A program made the position numbers and the translations under genes. A stretch of DNA of 12,397 nt, from the NCBI GenBank assembly GCA_947097615.1, contig CAMURX010000034.1:1-12397 (forward strand). Direction: 5' to 3'. This stretch comes from an uncultured Neisseria sp. GTDB taxonomy: Bacteria; Pseudomonadota; Gammaproteobacteria; Burkholderiales; Neisseriaceae. The notes beneath the pieces are model-generated. The model saw only the letters and a list, made by a program, of their open reading frames with translations. It searched no databases and was not told the origin of the DNA. Positions 5,383 through 12,397 of this stretch are shown piece after piece (position 1 is the stretch's first letter; each line of letters begins with the position of its first letter).

Positions 5383-5769
5383 TCAGTCTGCGGTGTGCCA
5401 GGGTTTGGCGGCGCCGTTGTGGAATTCGGGTTTTTCGCCGCCCCAGAGGGTGTCGATGTCGTAGAAGTCGCGCACGGCCGGCTGCATGACGTGGACGACG
5501 AGGTCGCCCGCGTCAACGAGCGACCATTCGCCGCTTTCGCCTTCGCTGCCGAGGATGTCGAAGCCTGCTTCTTTCAGGCGCACGGCAACGTTGTTGGCGA
5601 GGGCTTTGACTTGGCGGGTGCTGTCACCGCTGGCGATGATCATGCGGGCGAAGAGGGAGGTTTTGTCTTGGGTTTCGAGGACGGAGATGTCTTTGGCTTT
5701 GATGTCGTCGAGGGCTTCGACGGCAACGGCGACCATGCGTTGGAGGTCGTGCAGTTCTTGTTCGGTCAT
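5383..5769 (-). CDS. rsfS: Ribosomal silencing factor RsfS (Iojap family)
   Basis: Binds ribosomal protein uL14 of the large subunit and blocks subunit joining, lowering translation in stationary phase or starvation. The 128-residue product has family length and motifs: the N-terminal helix then KDISVLETQDKTSLFARMII (about 26-45), ASGDSTRQVKALANNV (46-61), and the C-terminal block EWSLVDAGDLVVHVMQPAVR (81-100) followed by DFYDIDTLWG. AGGA lies 8 bases before the ATG. In many bacteria rsfS sits beside nadD or rlmH; here it follows oxyR on the same strand after a 68-bp gap filled mostly by a DUS hairpin, without a visible promoter of its own. Confidence 0.96.
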   Translation of the reverse strand: MTEQELHDLQRMVAVAVEALDDIKAKDISVLETQDKTSLFARMIIASGDSTRQVKALANNVAVRLKEAGFDILGSEGESGEWSLVDAGDLVVHVMQPAVRDFYDIDTLWGGEKPEFHNGAAKPWHTAD

Positions 5770-5796
5770 GTGTTTTCCTAAGGGGATTGGGGGAAG

Positions 5797-5826
5797 AGGC
5801 CGTCTGAAAAGGGTTTCAGACGGCCT
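5797..5826. terminator. DUS-pair terminator downstream of oxyR
   Basis: 13-base perfect arms (AGGCCGTCTGAAA) with a 4-base loop, beginning 11 bases after the oxyR stop. It would end the minC-minD-minE-oxyR transcript. Confidence 0.78.
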
Positions 5827-5837
5827 TATGCCTGTGT

Positions 5838-6758
5838 TTATGCGGTGGCGAAGGTAACGCCGGCCAGCTGCGAGCCGATGACGGCGCTGCGGATGGCGGC
5901 GAGGGCTTTGGGGCGCACGAAGTTGCGGCGGTAGGCGAGGACGACGCGCCGGCTGGGGGCTTCACCGGCAAACGGGATGATGCTGAAAAGCATATGGTCG
6001 TTTTCGGTGAGGGCGGTGGCGGGCAGGACGCTGATGGCCAGGCCGCTGGCAACCATGTGGCGGATGGTGTTGATGGAGCTGCCCTGCAGGGTGTTGGCCA
6101 GGCCGTTGATTTTTTGTTTGGCGGCCAGCTCGTTGCAGTTGTCGAGCACGTTGTCGCGCATGCAGTTGCCTTCGGTGAGCAGCAGTACCTGTTCCTGTGC
6201 CAGTTCGTGTTGGGTGACGGCGTCGAGTTCTTCGAAGGGGTGGTCTTTGGGGACGATGACGAAGAAGGGTTCGCTGTACAGCTGTTCGGTGACGATGCCG
6301 GTTTCCTGAAACGGTTCGGCCACGACGATGGCGTCAAGCTCGCCACGTTTGAGGGCTTCGGTGAGCATGTGGGTGTAGTTTTCTTCGAGCACCAGCGGCA
6401 TGTTGGGCGCGATGTCGCGCAGCGACAGGATGAGCTTGGGCAGCAGGTAGGGGGCGACGGTGAAGATGAGGCCGAGTTTGAAGGTGCCGTCCAGTTCGTT
6501 TTGTTCTTGGCTGGCCAGTCGGCGGATGACGTCGGCTTCGTCAAGCACGCGGCGGGCTTGGGCGACGATGCGCTCGCCCGCTTCGGTGGTGATGACTTCG
6601 TTGCTGCTGCGGTCGAACAGGGGTACGGACAGCTCTTCTTCCAGCTTTTTGATGGCGATGGACAGGGTGGGCTGGCTGACGTTGCAGCGCTGCGCCGCTC
6701 TGCCGAAGTGCTTTTCCTGTGCCACGGCGACGATGTAGCGCAGTTCGGTCAGGGTCAT
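5838..6758 (-). CDS. oxyR: LysR-type peroxide-responsive regulator OxyR
   Basis: Cytoplasmic transcription factor that senses hydrogen peroxide through a disulphide switch and controls catalase and other antioxidant genes. The 306-residue product has an N-terminal winged helix-turn-helix (about 1-60, with [20 protein letters not shown] as the recognition region) and a C-terminal effector domain. The redox pair is at Cys199 (EGNCMRD) and Cys208 (DNCNEL), the same numbering as E. coli OxyR, which makes the assignment specific rather than generic LysR. The ATG overlaps the minE stop (ATGA), implying translational coupling. Co-transcription of oxyR with minCDE has been reported for N. gonorrhoeae, so this arrangement looks ancestral in the genus. 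A DUS terminator follows. Confidence 0.96.
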   Translation of the reverse strand: MTLTELRYIVAVAQEKHFGRAAQRCNVSQPTLSIAIKKLEEELSVPLFDRSSNEVITTEAGERIVAQARRVLDEADVIRRLASQEQNELDGTFKLGLIFTVAPYLLPKLILSLRDIAPNMPLVLEENYTHMLTEALKRGELDAIVVAEPFQETGIVTEQLYSEPFFVIVPKDHPFEELDAVTQHELAQEQVLLLTEGNCMRDNVLDNCNELAAKQKINGLANTLQGSSINTIRHMVASGLAISVLPATALTENDHMLFSIIPFAGEAPSRRVVLAYRRNFVRPKALAAIRSAVIGSQLAGVTFATA

Positions 6759-7024
6759 GTTTCGGCCTTTTTCTGTTGGTCGGGCAGGGTGATGTTGAGT
6801 TCGAGCACGTCGAGGCCGTCTTGTTTTTCCTGCGAGATGCGGATGTCGTCGAGCGATACGTTGACGTATTTCGACAGCACTTCCAGCAGCTCTTTTTGCA
6901 GGGTGGGCAGATAGTCGGGCGCCTGCGCTTTGACGCGCTCTTGGGCGATGATGATCTGCAGGCGGTCGCGGGCGACTTCGGCGGATTTGGGTTTTTTGCC
7001 GAACAGCATATCAATCAGCGACAT
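6755..7024 (-). CDS. minE: Cell division topological specificity factor MinE
   Basis: Stimulates MinD ATPase and drives pole-to-pole Min oscillation, confining MinC inhibition to the poles. The 89-residue product starts with the membrane-targeting helix MSLIDMLFG (1-9), then the MinD-contact segment with [13 protein letters not shown] (18-30), and the dimerisation domain with [16 protein letters not shown] at about 46-61. I chose the ATG at 7024 because GGAGG lies 7 bases upstream inside minD and the product then matches the family; an upstream in-frame start would read through minD. One base separates the minD stop from this start, and the stop overlaps the oxyR start, so the three genes are tightly coupled. 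Confidence 0.96.
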   Translation of the reverse strand: MSLIDMLFGKKPKSAEVARDRLQIIIAQERVKAQAPDYLPTLQKELLEVLSKYVNVSLDDIRISQEKQDGLDVLELNITLPDQQKKAET

Positions 7025-7025
7025 A

Positions 7026-7838
7026 TCAACCTCCGAAGATGCGTTGGAAGAAGCCTTTTTTCTCGGCTTCGAGGAAGCGCATTTCGCGGTTTTCGCCCAA
7101 CAGGCGGGCGATGACGTCTTTGTAGGCTTCGGCGGCGACGGCGTCGGCCTGGTGGATGACGGGCTCGCCGGCATTGGATGCCTGCAAAACGTTTTGTGAT
7201 TCGGGAATGACGCCGATCAGGGGGATGCGCAGGATGTCGGTGATGTCCTGCACCGACAGCATTTCGCCTTTTTCGACGCGCTCGGGCGAGTAGCGGGTGA
7301 TGAGCAGGTGTTCTTTGACGCGGCCGCCCTGTTCGGCTTTGCGCGATTTGCTCTGCAAAATGCCCAGAATGCGGTCGGAGTCGCGCACGCTGGAAACTTC
7401 GGGGTTGGTGGTGACGATGGCTTCGTCGGCGAAATAGAGCGCCATCAGCGCGCCCTGTTCGATGCCGGCGGGGGAGTCGCAGATAACGTATTCGAAGCCC
7501 ATTTCGCCGGTGAGGGTGTCAAGCACTTTTTCCACGCCTTCGCGGGTAAGGGCGTCTTTGTCGCGGGTTTGCGAGGCGGGCAGGATGTAGAGTTTGTCGC
7601 AGTGTTTGTCTTTGATGAGCGCCTGGTTGAGCGTGGCTTCGCCTTGGATGACGTTGATGAGGTCGTACACGACGCGGCGCTCGCAGCCCATGATGAGATC
7701 GAGGTTGCGCAGGCCGACGTCGAAATCGATGACGGCGGTTTTGTGGCCGCGCAGGGCGAGGCCGGATGCGATGCTGGCGGAGGTGGTGGTTTTGCCCACG
7801 CCGCCTTTGCCGGAGGTGACTACGATGATTTTTGCCAC
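7026..7838 (-). CDS. minD: Septum site-determining ATPase MinD
   Basis: Membrane-associated ParA-type ATPase that recruits MinC and is displaced by MinE. The 270-residue product shows the deviant Walker [10 protein letters not shown] at 10-18 (signature Lys11, catalytic Lys16), the switch region [10 protein letters not shown] at 38-47, DSPAGIE at 121-127, and a C-terminal amphipathic membrane-targeting helix at about 256-270 (basic residues with FF and IF). The start codon is GTG, placed by AAGGAAA 5 bases upstream and by the conserved [13 protein letters not shown] beginning. It lies 49 bp after minC and one base before minE. Confidence 0.97.
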   Translation of the reverse strand: MAKIIVVTSGKGGVGKTTTSASIASGLALRGHKTAVIDFDVGLRNLDLIMGCERRVVYDLINVIQGEATLNQALIKDKHCDKLYILPASQTRDKDALTREGVEKVLDTLTGEMGFEYVICDSPAGIEQGALMALYFADEAIVTTNPEVSSVRDSDRILGILQSKSRKAEQGGRVKEHLLITRYSPERVEKGEMLSVQDITDILRIPLIGVIPESQNVLQASNAGEPVIHQADAVAAEAYKDVIARLLGENREMRFLEAEKKGFFQRIFGG

Positions 7839-7887
7839 TGTGTTTCCTTTTTTGGGGTTTCGGGGGTGAAAAATGATACGGCAGCCG

Positions 7888-8598
7888 CTATGCGTCTATG
7901 GCCGCGATGACCAAACGGTCTTCGTGAAGGTATATTTGGACGGGGTGTCTGTCCAAGTGGGCGGGCAGCTTCTGCTCGAAATTGCGGTAGATGCCGGCGA
8001 TGGACACCAGCTCGGCCTGCATGGAATGGATGAAGATGCGCGCGTCGCGGCGGCCTTTCGCCCCGGCCAGCGCACGGCCGCGCATCGGGGCGTAGATGTG
8101 GATGTTGCCGTCGGCAATCAGCTCCGCGCCCTCGCTCACCATGCCGGTGACAATCAGGTCGGCGTTTTCGGCGTAAACCTGCTGGCCGGTGCGCACGGGT
8201 TCGGCAACGAACACCGTCGGGTGGCCGGACGGTTTGGCCGGTGCGGTTTCGCGCGCGGCCGTCTGCGGCGCGGGCGCGGCGGCGGTGTCGTTCGGGGAGT
8301 GTCTGCCTGCGGGGCTGAACGCCACGCCGTTGGCGGCAGCGATTTTCGCCCAGGTTTCGTCGCTGTGGCGCAGGGCGGCCACCGGCAGGCGGCGCGAGCG
8401 GAAAACGGCCAACAGCGCGGGGATGTCCACGGCGGCCGGACGGAAAGCCTGCATATCGAGCAACAGCGGCAGGTTCAGCTCGCGGTATTGCGCGGCGCAC
8501 TTGTCGAGCGCCGCGCCCACAGCCGCCGCATCCGCGCTGTTCAGGTGCACGGCGAGGGCGTCGGTGCGGGCGGACTTGATTTCAAAAGCGGCTTTCAT
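7888..8598 (-). CDS. minC: Septum site-determining protein MinC
   Basis: Inhibitor of FtsZ ring assembly, delivered to the membrane by MinD. The 236-residue product has an N-terminal FtsZ-inhibiting domain (about 1-105), a Pro/Ala-rich linker (about 105-130) and the C-terminal beta-helical MinD-binding domain (132-232), with the characteristic motif series [42 protein letters not shown] (key RGRALAG) and ARIF near 180. No Shine-Dalgarno is visible before the ATG. A TTGATG/TAAACT promoter pair at 17-base spacing lies upstream. First gene of the minCDE-oxyR cluster and divergent from ftsE. Confidence 0.95.
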   Translation of the reverse strand: MKAAFEIKSARTDALAVHLNSADAAAVGAALDKCAAQYRELNLPLLLDMQAFRPAAVDIPALLAVFRSRRLPVAALRHSDETWAKIAAANGVAFSPAGRHSPNDTAAAPAPQTAARETAPAKPSGHPTVFVAEPVRTGQQVYAENADLIVTGMVSEGAELIADGNIHIYAPMRGRALAGAKGRRDARIFIHSMQAELVSIAGIYRNFEQKLPAHLDRHPVQIYLHEDRLVIAAIDA

Positions 8599-8631
8599 TT
8601 CTGCATTACCATAAATTTTTTTAATGGTGGC

Positions 8632-8660
8632 AGTTTACTGTATTTGCCGACGGGCATCAA
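8632..8660 (-). promoter_or_regulatory. Candidate promoter of the minCDE-oxyR operon
   Basis: On the minus strand TTGATG (8655-8660) and TAAACT (8632-8637) are spaced by 17 bases, each matching 4 of 6 consensus positions. The -10 lies 33 bases before the minC start. Confidence 0.45.
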
Positions 8661-8672
8661 TTTCTTTACCGG

Positions 8673-8724
8673 AGGCCGTCTGAAAGCCGAGTATCGGCAC
8701 GCGCTGAGGGCTTTCAGACGGCCT
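8673..8724. repeat. Inverted DUS pair in the minC/ftsE divergent intergenic region
   Basis: 16-base perfect arms (AGGCCGTCTGAAAGCC, 8673-8688 and 8709-8724) with a 20-base loop. Unlike the other DUS pairs here it lies upstream of both flanking genes, between their proposed promoters, so it does not look like an ordinary terminator. It might insulate the two promoters or stop antisense transcripts. Confidence 0.8.
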
Positions 8725-8738
8725 TTACCCGTTTCGGC

Positions 8739-8744
8739 TATAAT
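8739..8744 (+). promoter_or_regulatory. Candidate ftsEX -10 box
   Basis: Perfect TATAAT 33 bases before the ftsE ATG. The -35 position falls on the right arm of the DUS pair and does not match consensus, so the promoter may be weak or activator dependent. No Shine-Dalgarno is seen in the resulting short leader. Confidence 0.5.
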
Positions 8745-8777
8745 CCGCGCTTCTTTCCGACAACGGCGCATTGCGAC

Positions 8778-9431
8778 ATGATACGTTTCGAACAAGTTTC
8801 CAAAACCTACCGCGGCGGCTTTCAGGCATTGAAAAACGTCAGTTTCCGCATCGGCAAGGGCGAGATGATTTTTGTGGCCGGGCATTCCGGCGCGGGTAAG
8901 TCCACCATGCTCAAACTGATTGCGGGCATCAGCAGGCCGACTTCGGGCAAGGTGTGGATCAACGGGCAGGACACAGGCCGTCTGAACGATGATCAGGCGG
9001 GCTTTATGCGCCAGCACATCGGTATCGTTTTCCAAGACCACAAAATCCTGTTCGACCGCAACGTGCTGCAAAACGTGCTGCTGCCGCTGCAAATCGCGGG
9101 CTACGGACGCGCCGAGGCGGAAAAGCGGGCGCGGATGGCCATTGAAAAAGTGGGATTGGGCGGACGCGAAGCCGCCGATCCGGTCACGCTTTCGGGCGGC
9201 GAGCAGCAGCGCGTGTGCATCGCCCGCGCCGTCGTCCACCAGCCCAGCCTGCTGATTGCCGACGAACCCTCCGCCAACCTCGACCGCGCCTACGCGCTGG
9301 ACATTATGGAACTCTTCAAAACCTTCCACGAAGCGGGTACCACCGTCATTGTCGCCGCCCACGACGAAACCCTGATGGCCGACTACGGCCACCGCATTTT
9401 GCGCTTACAGGAAGGCAGGTTCGCCGCATGA
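8778..9431 (+). CDS. ftsE: Cell division ATP-binding protein FtsE
   Basis: ATPase subunit of the FtsEX complex, which links the FtsZ ring to control of septal peptidoglycan hydrolases through periplasmic partners such as EnvC-type activators. The 217-residue product is full length. Motifs: Walker A GHSGAGKS at 35-42, Q-loop Gln86, signature LSGGEQQR at 138-145, Walker B LLIADE at 158-163, H-loop His195. A DUS (8975-8986) is embedded and read as TGRLN near 66-70. The stop overlaps the ftsX start (ATGA), so the pair is translationally coupled. It is divergent from the min operon. Confidence 0.97.
   Translation: MIRFEQVSKTYRGGFQALKNVSFRIGKGEMIFVAGHSGAGKSTMLKLIAGISRPTSGKVWINGQDTGRLNDDQAGFMRQHIGIVFQDHKILFDRNVLQNVLLPLQIAGYGRAEAEKRARMAIEKVGLGGREAADPVTLSGGEQQRVCIARAVVHQPSLLIADEPSANLDRAYALDIMELFKTFHEAGTTVIVAAHDETLMADYGHRILRLQEGRFAA
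8975..8986 (+). repeat. DNA uptake sequence inside ftsE
   Basis: Exact AGGCCGTCTGAA, read in the ftsE frame within TGRLN between Walker A and the Q-loop. Confidence 0.9.
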
Positions 9432-10336
9432 CTTACGCCGTACTCCATCTCGAAGCCGCGAAAAACGCCGCCCGCAGCCTGCTGCGCCAGCCCGTTGCCA
9501 CCCTGCTCATCCTGCTGATGCTGGCCGTTGCCATGACCCTGCCGCTTGCCCTGTATCTGGGTATAGAGAGCAGCCGCGCCGTGCTGGGCAAGATGAGCGA
9601 AACGCCGCAGATTACGCTCTATATGGAAACGTCTGCCGCCGAAGCCGACAGTGCCGCCGTGAAAGAGCTGCTCACCGCCGATACCCGCGTCGCCAAAAGC
9701 GAGTTTGTCGGCAAGGCGCAGGGTTTGGACGAGTTGAAAAACAGCATGGGCGGGGAAGACATCGTTTCCATGCTCGACGACAACCCGCTGCCCGACGTGT
9801 TCGTCGTCACACCGAAAACGGGCACGCCCGCCGAAACCGAAGCCCTGCAACAGGAGCTTTCCAAGCTGCCGATGGTCGAGTCTGCGCGGCTGGACACCGA
9901 ATGGCTGCAAACGCTTTACCGCATCGACAGCCTCGTGCGGCAGATACTCGCCTTTTTGTCCGTCACCCTCAGCGTGGCTTTCGTTTTGGTGGCGCACAAC
10001 ACCATCCGCCTGCAAATCCTCGCGCGCAAGGAAGAAATCGAAATCGCCCGCCTGCTCGGCGCGCCCGCGTCCTTTATCCGCCGCCCCTTCCTTTATCTGG
10101 CCGCCTTGCAGAGCGTGATTGCCGCCGCCGTCAGCCTCGGCCTGTGCGGCTGGCTGATTGCCGCCTCCCGCCCGCTAGTGGTGCAGATTTTCCGCCCCTA
10201 CGGCATCGACATCGTCTGGCGCTTTTTCCGTCCCGCCGAATGGCTGGCCGTGTTCGCCATTGTGATTGCGCTGGGCATCGTGGGCGCCTGGCTCGCCACC
10301 CGCCGCCATCTGGCCTCACTCAAAGCGCAAAGCTGA
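9428..10336 (+). CDS. ftsX: Cell division permease-like protein FtsX
   Basis: Membrane subunit of FtsEX. The start at 9428 overlaps the ftsE stop and gives 302 residues with the family topology: transmembrane segment 1 at about 23-44, a periplasmic domain (45 to about 170) expected to bind a hydrolase activator, segment 2 at 173-194, segment 3 at 222-246 and segment 4 at 271-291. The cytoplasmic loop after segment 2 carries the conserved KEEIEIARLLGAP (201-213) followed by FIRRPFLY. The long in-frame extension upstream (to 9215) is a shadow of ftsE. No hairpin terminator is seen in the 110 bp that follow. Confidence 0.96.
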   Translation: MTYAVLHLEAAKNAARSLLRQPVATLLILLMLAVAMTLPLALYLGIESSRAVLGKMSETPQITLYMETSAAEADSAAVKELLTADTRVAKSEFVGKAQGLDELKNSMGGEDIVSMLDDNPLPDVFVVTPKTGTPAETEALQQELSKLPMVESARLDTEWLQTLYRIDSLVRQILAFLSVTLSVAFVLVAHNTIRLQILARKEEIEIARLLGAPASFIRRPFLYLAALQSVIAAAVSLGLCGWLIAASRPLVVQIFRPYGIDIVWRFFRPAEWLAVFAIVIALGIVGAWLATRRHLASLKAQS

Positions 10337-10421
10337 CGGGTGCGCGTTCGCCGGTGGCGTATTTACCGACCTCGACCCGCTGAAATGCGTGCTGCCGTTT
10401 GAGCGTTTCCTTACTCAAAAC

Positions 10422-10441
10422 TATTTAATTTATATTAAATA
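10422..10441. promoter_or_regulatory. AT-rich palindrome before the TSUP gene
   Basis: TATTTAAT-TTAT-ATTAAATA: perfect 8-base arms around a 4-base centre, ending 5 bases before the ATG. It stands out in a GC-rich context. A possible -35 (TTGAGC, 10399-10404) would place the -10 on the left arm, so the site could be a repressor operator. No Shine-Dalgarno follows. Chance palindromes are common in AT-rich promoters, so confidence is low. Confidence 0.35.
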
Positions 10442-10446
10442 CATAC

Positions 10447-11253
10447 ATGGATACCATTTTTCTTGACGGCAGCATCATTGCCGAATACTTCTACATCGGA
10501 CTTGCGCTGCTGGTACTGGCTTCGCTGGTCGCCGGCTATATCGACGCGGTGGCGGGCGGGGCGGGGCTGATTCTGATTCCCGCGTTTCTCATGGTCGGGC
10601 TGCCGCCGCAAACCGCGCTGGCGCAGGAAAAACTCGTGAGCACCATCGGCACGGTAGCGGCAATTAAAAACTTTATGAAAAGCGATTCGATTATTTGGAA
10701 AATCGTCCCTGTCGGCATTGTTTCTGCTCTGGCAGGGGCGTATATCGGCGCGAAAGTCATCCTGCTGCTGCCCCCCCATGCCATCAGCTACATTATTTTG
10801 GCTTTTCTGCCCGTCGGCTTGGCAGCCACGCTGTTTAAAGGCAGGCTGATTGCCAAGTCTGACGACACACAGCGCGGCGAAATCAAAAAATCGGCATTGG
10901 CCGTATTCCTAACCTGTCTGACCGTCGGTTTTTACGACGGCTTTTTCGGGCCGGGTACGGGCAGTATTTTCATTATCGCCCTATTCCTGATCAACCGCCT
11001 GACCTTGCTGCAAGCCTCAGCCACTTCCAAAATCTTCAATTTTGCTTCCAACATCGGCGCATTTATTGCCTTTGTGCTGGCGGGGAAAATGGCGTTTCTC
11101 ATCGGCATTCCGATGATTGCCGCCAATCTGGTGGGCAACCATTTCGGCAGCCTGCACGCGATTAACAGCAACGGCGAAATTATTAAAAAAGTATTGGTTG
11201 TTACCGTAGGGCTGATTATGTGTACGATGATTTACAAAGCTGTGGCAGGCTAA
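10447..11253 (+). CDS. TSUP-family (TauE/SafE) membrane permease
   Basis: Integral membrane protein of 268 residues in the TSUP/TauE-SafE family (probable anion permeases, several linked to sulfite, sulfoacetate or other sulfur compounds). The two internally related signature helices are visible: LVAGYIDAVAGGAGLILIP at 27-45 and the second, GFYDGFFGPGTGSIF at 161-175, both with the typical Asp and Gly-rich turn. About seven or eight hydrophobic segments span the protein. It most resembles the YfcA-like branch. Substrate cannot be inferred from the neighbours, which are division and replication genes. By eye its base composition is less GC-rich than ftsX and dnaE. It has no visible ribosome binding site and ends at a DUS terminator. 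Confidence 0.92.
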   Translation: MDTIFLDGSIIAEYFYIGLALLVLASLVAGYIDAVAGGAGLILIPAFLMVGLPPQTALAQEKLVSTIGTVAAIKNFMKSDSIIWKIVPVGIVSALAGAYIGAKVILLLPPHAISYIILAFLPVGLAATLFKGRLIAKSDDTQRGEIKKSALAVFLTCLTVGFYDGFFGPGTGSIFIIALFLINRLTLLQASATSKIFNFASNIGAFIAFVLAGKMAFLIGIPMIAANLVGNHFGSLHAINSNGEIIKKVLVVTVGLIMCTMIYKAVAG

Positions 11254-11274
11254 GGTTTAAAAACCAAAACCCAT

Positions 11275-11303
11275 AGGCCGTCTGAAAGCCTTTCAGACGG
11301 CCT
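11275..11303. terminator. DUS-pair terminator after the TSUP gene
   Basis: 13-base perfect arms (AGGCCGTCTGAAA) with a 3-base loop, 21 bases after the stop and followed by a short T/A-rich stretch that doubles as the dnaE -10 region. Confidence 0.8.
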
Positions 11304-11305
11304 GT

Positions 11306-11313
11306 TATATAAT
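11306..11313 (+). promoter_or_regulatory. Candidate dnaE -10 box
   Basis: TATAAT at 11308-11313 (alternatively TATATA at 11306-11311 with an upstream TG extension), about 33 bases before the ATG. The -35 would lie in the DUS hairpin and is not recognisable. Confidence 0.45.
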
Positions 11314-11345
11314 GTGCGCTTTCGTTTCTCCGCCGGATTTCCATC

Positions 11346-12397
11346 ATGACCGACCCCGCCTACATCCCCCTGCGCCTGCATACCGAGTTTTCGATTACCG
11401 ACGGCATGGTGCGCATCAAAGAAGTAGTCAAAAAAGCGCAGGAATACGGCCTGCCTGCGCTGGGTATCAGCGATTTGATGAACGAGTTTGGCCTGGTGAA
11501 ATTCTACAAAGCCTGCCGCAGCGCGGGCATCAAGCCGATTGGCGCGGCGGACGTGTGGATCGGCAATCCCGAGTCGCCCGACAAGCCTTTCCGCGCGATG
11601 CTGATTATCCGCAACGAGGCCGGTTATCTGCGTTTGAGCGAGCTTTTAACCGCCGCCTATGTCGGCAAAGACCGCAATCTGCACCATGCCGAGCTAAACC
11701 CCGAATGGCTCTCCGAGGGCGACAACAGCGGCCTGATCTGCCTTTCGGGCGCGCATTTGGGCGAAGTGGGCGCGAACCTGATGAACGGGCATGAAGACGC
11801 GGCGCGTGCGGCGGCCTTGAAATACGCGGCTTGGTTTCCGAACGCGTTTTATTTGGAATTGCAACGCCTGCCCGAGCGGCCGGAATGGGAAGCGTCGGTA
11901 TCGGGCAGCGTGAAGCTGGCCGAGGAATTGGAGCTGCCGGTGGTGGCGACGCATCCGGCGCAGTTTATGAACGAGGGCGACTTTAACGCGCACGAGGCGC
12001 GCGTGTGCATCGCCGGCGGCTGGGTGCTCAGCGATAAAAAACGTCCGCGCGAGTTTACGGCCGGCCAGTTTTTCATTCCGCCCGAAACCATGATCGGGCG
12101 TTTCGTCGATTTGCCCGAAGCCTTGGAAAACTCGGTGGAAATCGCCAAACGCTGCAATCTGCACATCACTTTGGGCAAAAACTTCCTGCCGCTGTTCCCT
12201 ACTCCGGACGGCCTGTCGCTGGACGATTATTTGGTGAAACTGTCCAACGAAGGTTTGCAGGAACGCATGGTTCAGCTTTATCCCGACGAGGCGGAACGGG
12301 CGGCGAAAATGCCGGAATATCAGGAGCGGCTGGATTTTGAGTTGAACATCATCATCCAGATGAAATTCCCCGGCTATTTCCTTATCGTACAAGACTT
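11346..12397 (+). CDS. dnaE: DNA polymerase III alpha subunit, N-terminal part (runs off the window)
   Basis: Catalytic subunit of the replicative polymerase. Only the first 350 codons are inside the window; the frame stays open to the last base. The product starts MTDPAYIPLRLHTEFSITDG, the PHP domain typical of DnaE, continues with VKFYKACRSAGIKPIGAADVW near 57-77 and reaches the start of the palm region at MKFPGYFLIVQDF. In the PHP domain the usual HxH is RLH and the usual TDHG is SDLMN, so metal ligands are lost. As in E. coli DnaE this domain is probably inactive as an exonuclease, with proofreading left to DnaQ. Weak ribosome binding site (GGA). Full-length proteins have about 1150 residues. 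Confidence 0.96.
   Translation, partial: MTDPAYIPLRLHTEFSITDGMVRIKEVVKKAQEYGLPALGISDLMNEFGLVKFYKACRSAGIKPIGAADVWIGNPESPDKPFRAMLIIRNEAGYLRLSELLTAAYVGKDRNLHHAELNPEWLSEGDNSGLICLSGAHLGEVGANLMNGHEDAARAAALKYAAWFPNAFYLELQRLPERPEWEASVSGSVKLAEELELPVVATHPAQFMNEGDFNAHEARVCIAGGWVLSDKKRPREFTAGQFFIPPETMIGRFVDLPEALENSVEIAKRCNLHITLGKNFLPLFPTPDGLSLDDYLVKLSNEGLQERMVQLYPDEAERAAKMPEYQERLDFELNIIIQMKFPGYFLIVQD

Noticed and set aside
4087..5826. Regularly recurring short repeats as a possible CRISPR array
   Set aside because: The repeats are the 12-base DUS in alternating orientation with genes between them; spacing and length do not fit CRISPR, and no cas genes are present.
5994..6914. 306-codon plus-strand open frame opposite oxyR/minE
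   Set aside because: It mirrors oxyR and part of minE, which have clear family motifs. Its composition (Gly, Val, Phe and Asp runs) is typical of a shadow frame in GC-rich DNA, and it has no recognisable domain or ribosome site.
7873..8781. 302-codon plus-strand open frame opposite minC reaching ftsE
   Set aside because: Antisense to minC and crosses the divergent promoter region and DUS pair; no family resemblance.
11312..11794. 160-codon plus-strand frame at the start of dnaE
   Set aside because: Out of frame with dnaE, which is clearly the real gene from 11346 onward.
1..12397. tRNA, rRNA, riboswitch, prophage or defence-system genes
   Set aside because: No cloverleaf-like tRNA ends, conserved rRNA stretches, integrase, transposase, nuclease or toxin-antitoxin pair was seen on either strand; the window is mainly core chromosome.

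Overview
The window looks like chromosomal DNA from a GC-rich member of the Neisseriaceae, most likely a commensal Neisseria. I counted 24 copies of the 10-mer GCCGTCTGAA (both orientations) in 12.4 kb, and 22 carry the AG prefix (AGGCCGTCTGAA). This is the AG dialect of the Neisseria DNA uptake sequence (DUS), not the AT dialect usual in N. meningitidis and N. gonorrhoeae. The gene order minC-minD-minE-oxyR also fits Neisseria. Species cannot be fixed by eye.

Layout, left to right. Positions 1-3536 are all on the minus strand: lspA (signal peptidase II), a 304-bp gap holding a MITE-like element with terminal inverted repeats, a half-size EamA/DMT membrane protein, a small secreted protein of unknown function, and recJ. 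Divergent from recJ at 3731 is a small His/Cys-rich protein built from two 37-residue repeats, with a clear promoter and metalloregulator-like palindromes upstream. It is followed by a gamma-class carbonic anhydrase homologue (YrdA type). Positions 4924-8598 return to the minus strand: a second small secreted protein, rsfS, and the coupled cluster minC-minD-minE-oxyR. From 8778 everything is on the plus strand: ftsE-ftsX (overlapping), a TSUP-family permease, and the first 350 codons of dnaE, which runs off the right edge.

How the parts fit. The centre is a cell-division locus: MinCDE (septum placement) and FtsEX (divisome ABC complex) are transcribed away from a shared 179-bp intergenic region. 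OxyR (peroxide response) is translationally coupled to MinE. Other genes are housekeeping: lipoprotein maturation (LspA), repair (RecJ), replication (DnaE) and ribosome silencing (RsfS). Paired inverted DUS form most intergenic hairpins; all but one lie 3' of a gene and are probable terminators. The exception is between the divergent minC and ftsE.

Novelty is modest. I see no defence system, prophage, CRISPR array, tRNA or rRNA. The items best worth a second look are the MITE-like element at 605-770, the duplicated His-rich protein with its candidate Zur/Fur-type control region, the DUS hairpins between co-directional genes that lack visible promoters, and an AT-rich palindrome in front of the TSUP gene.
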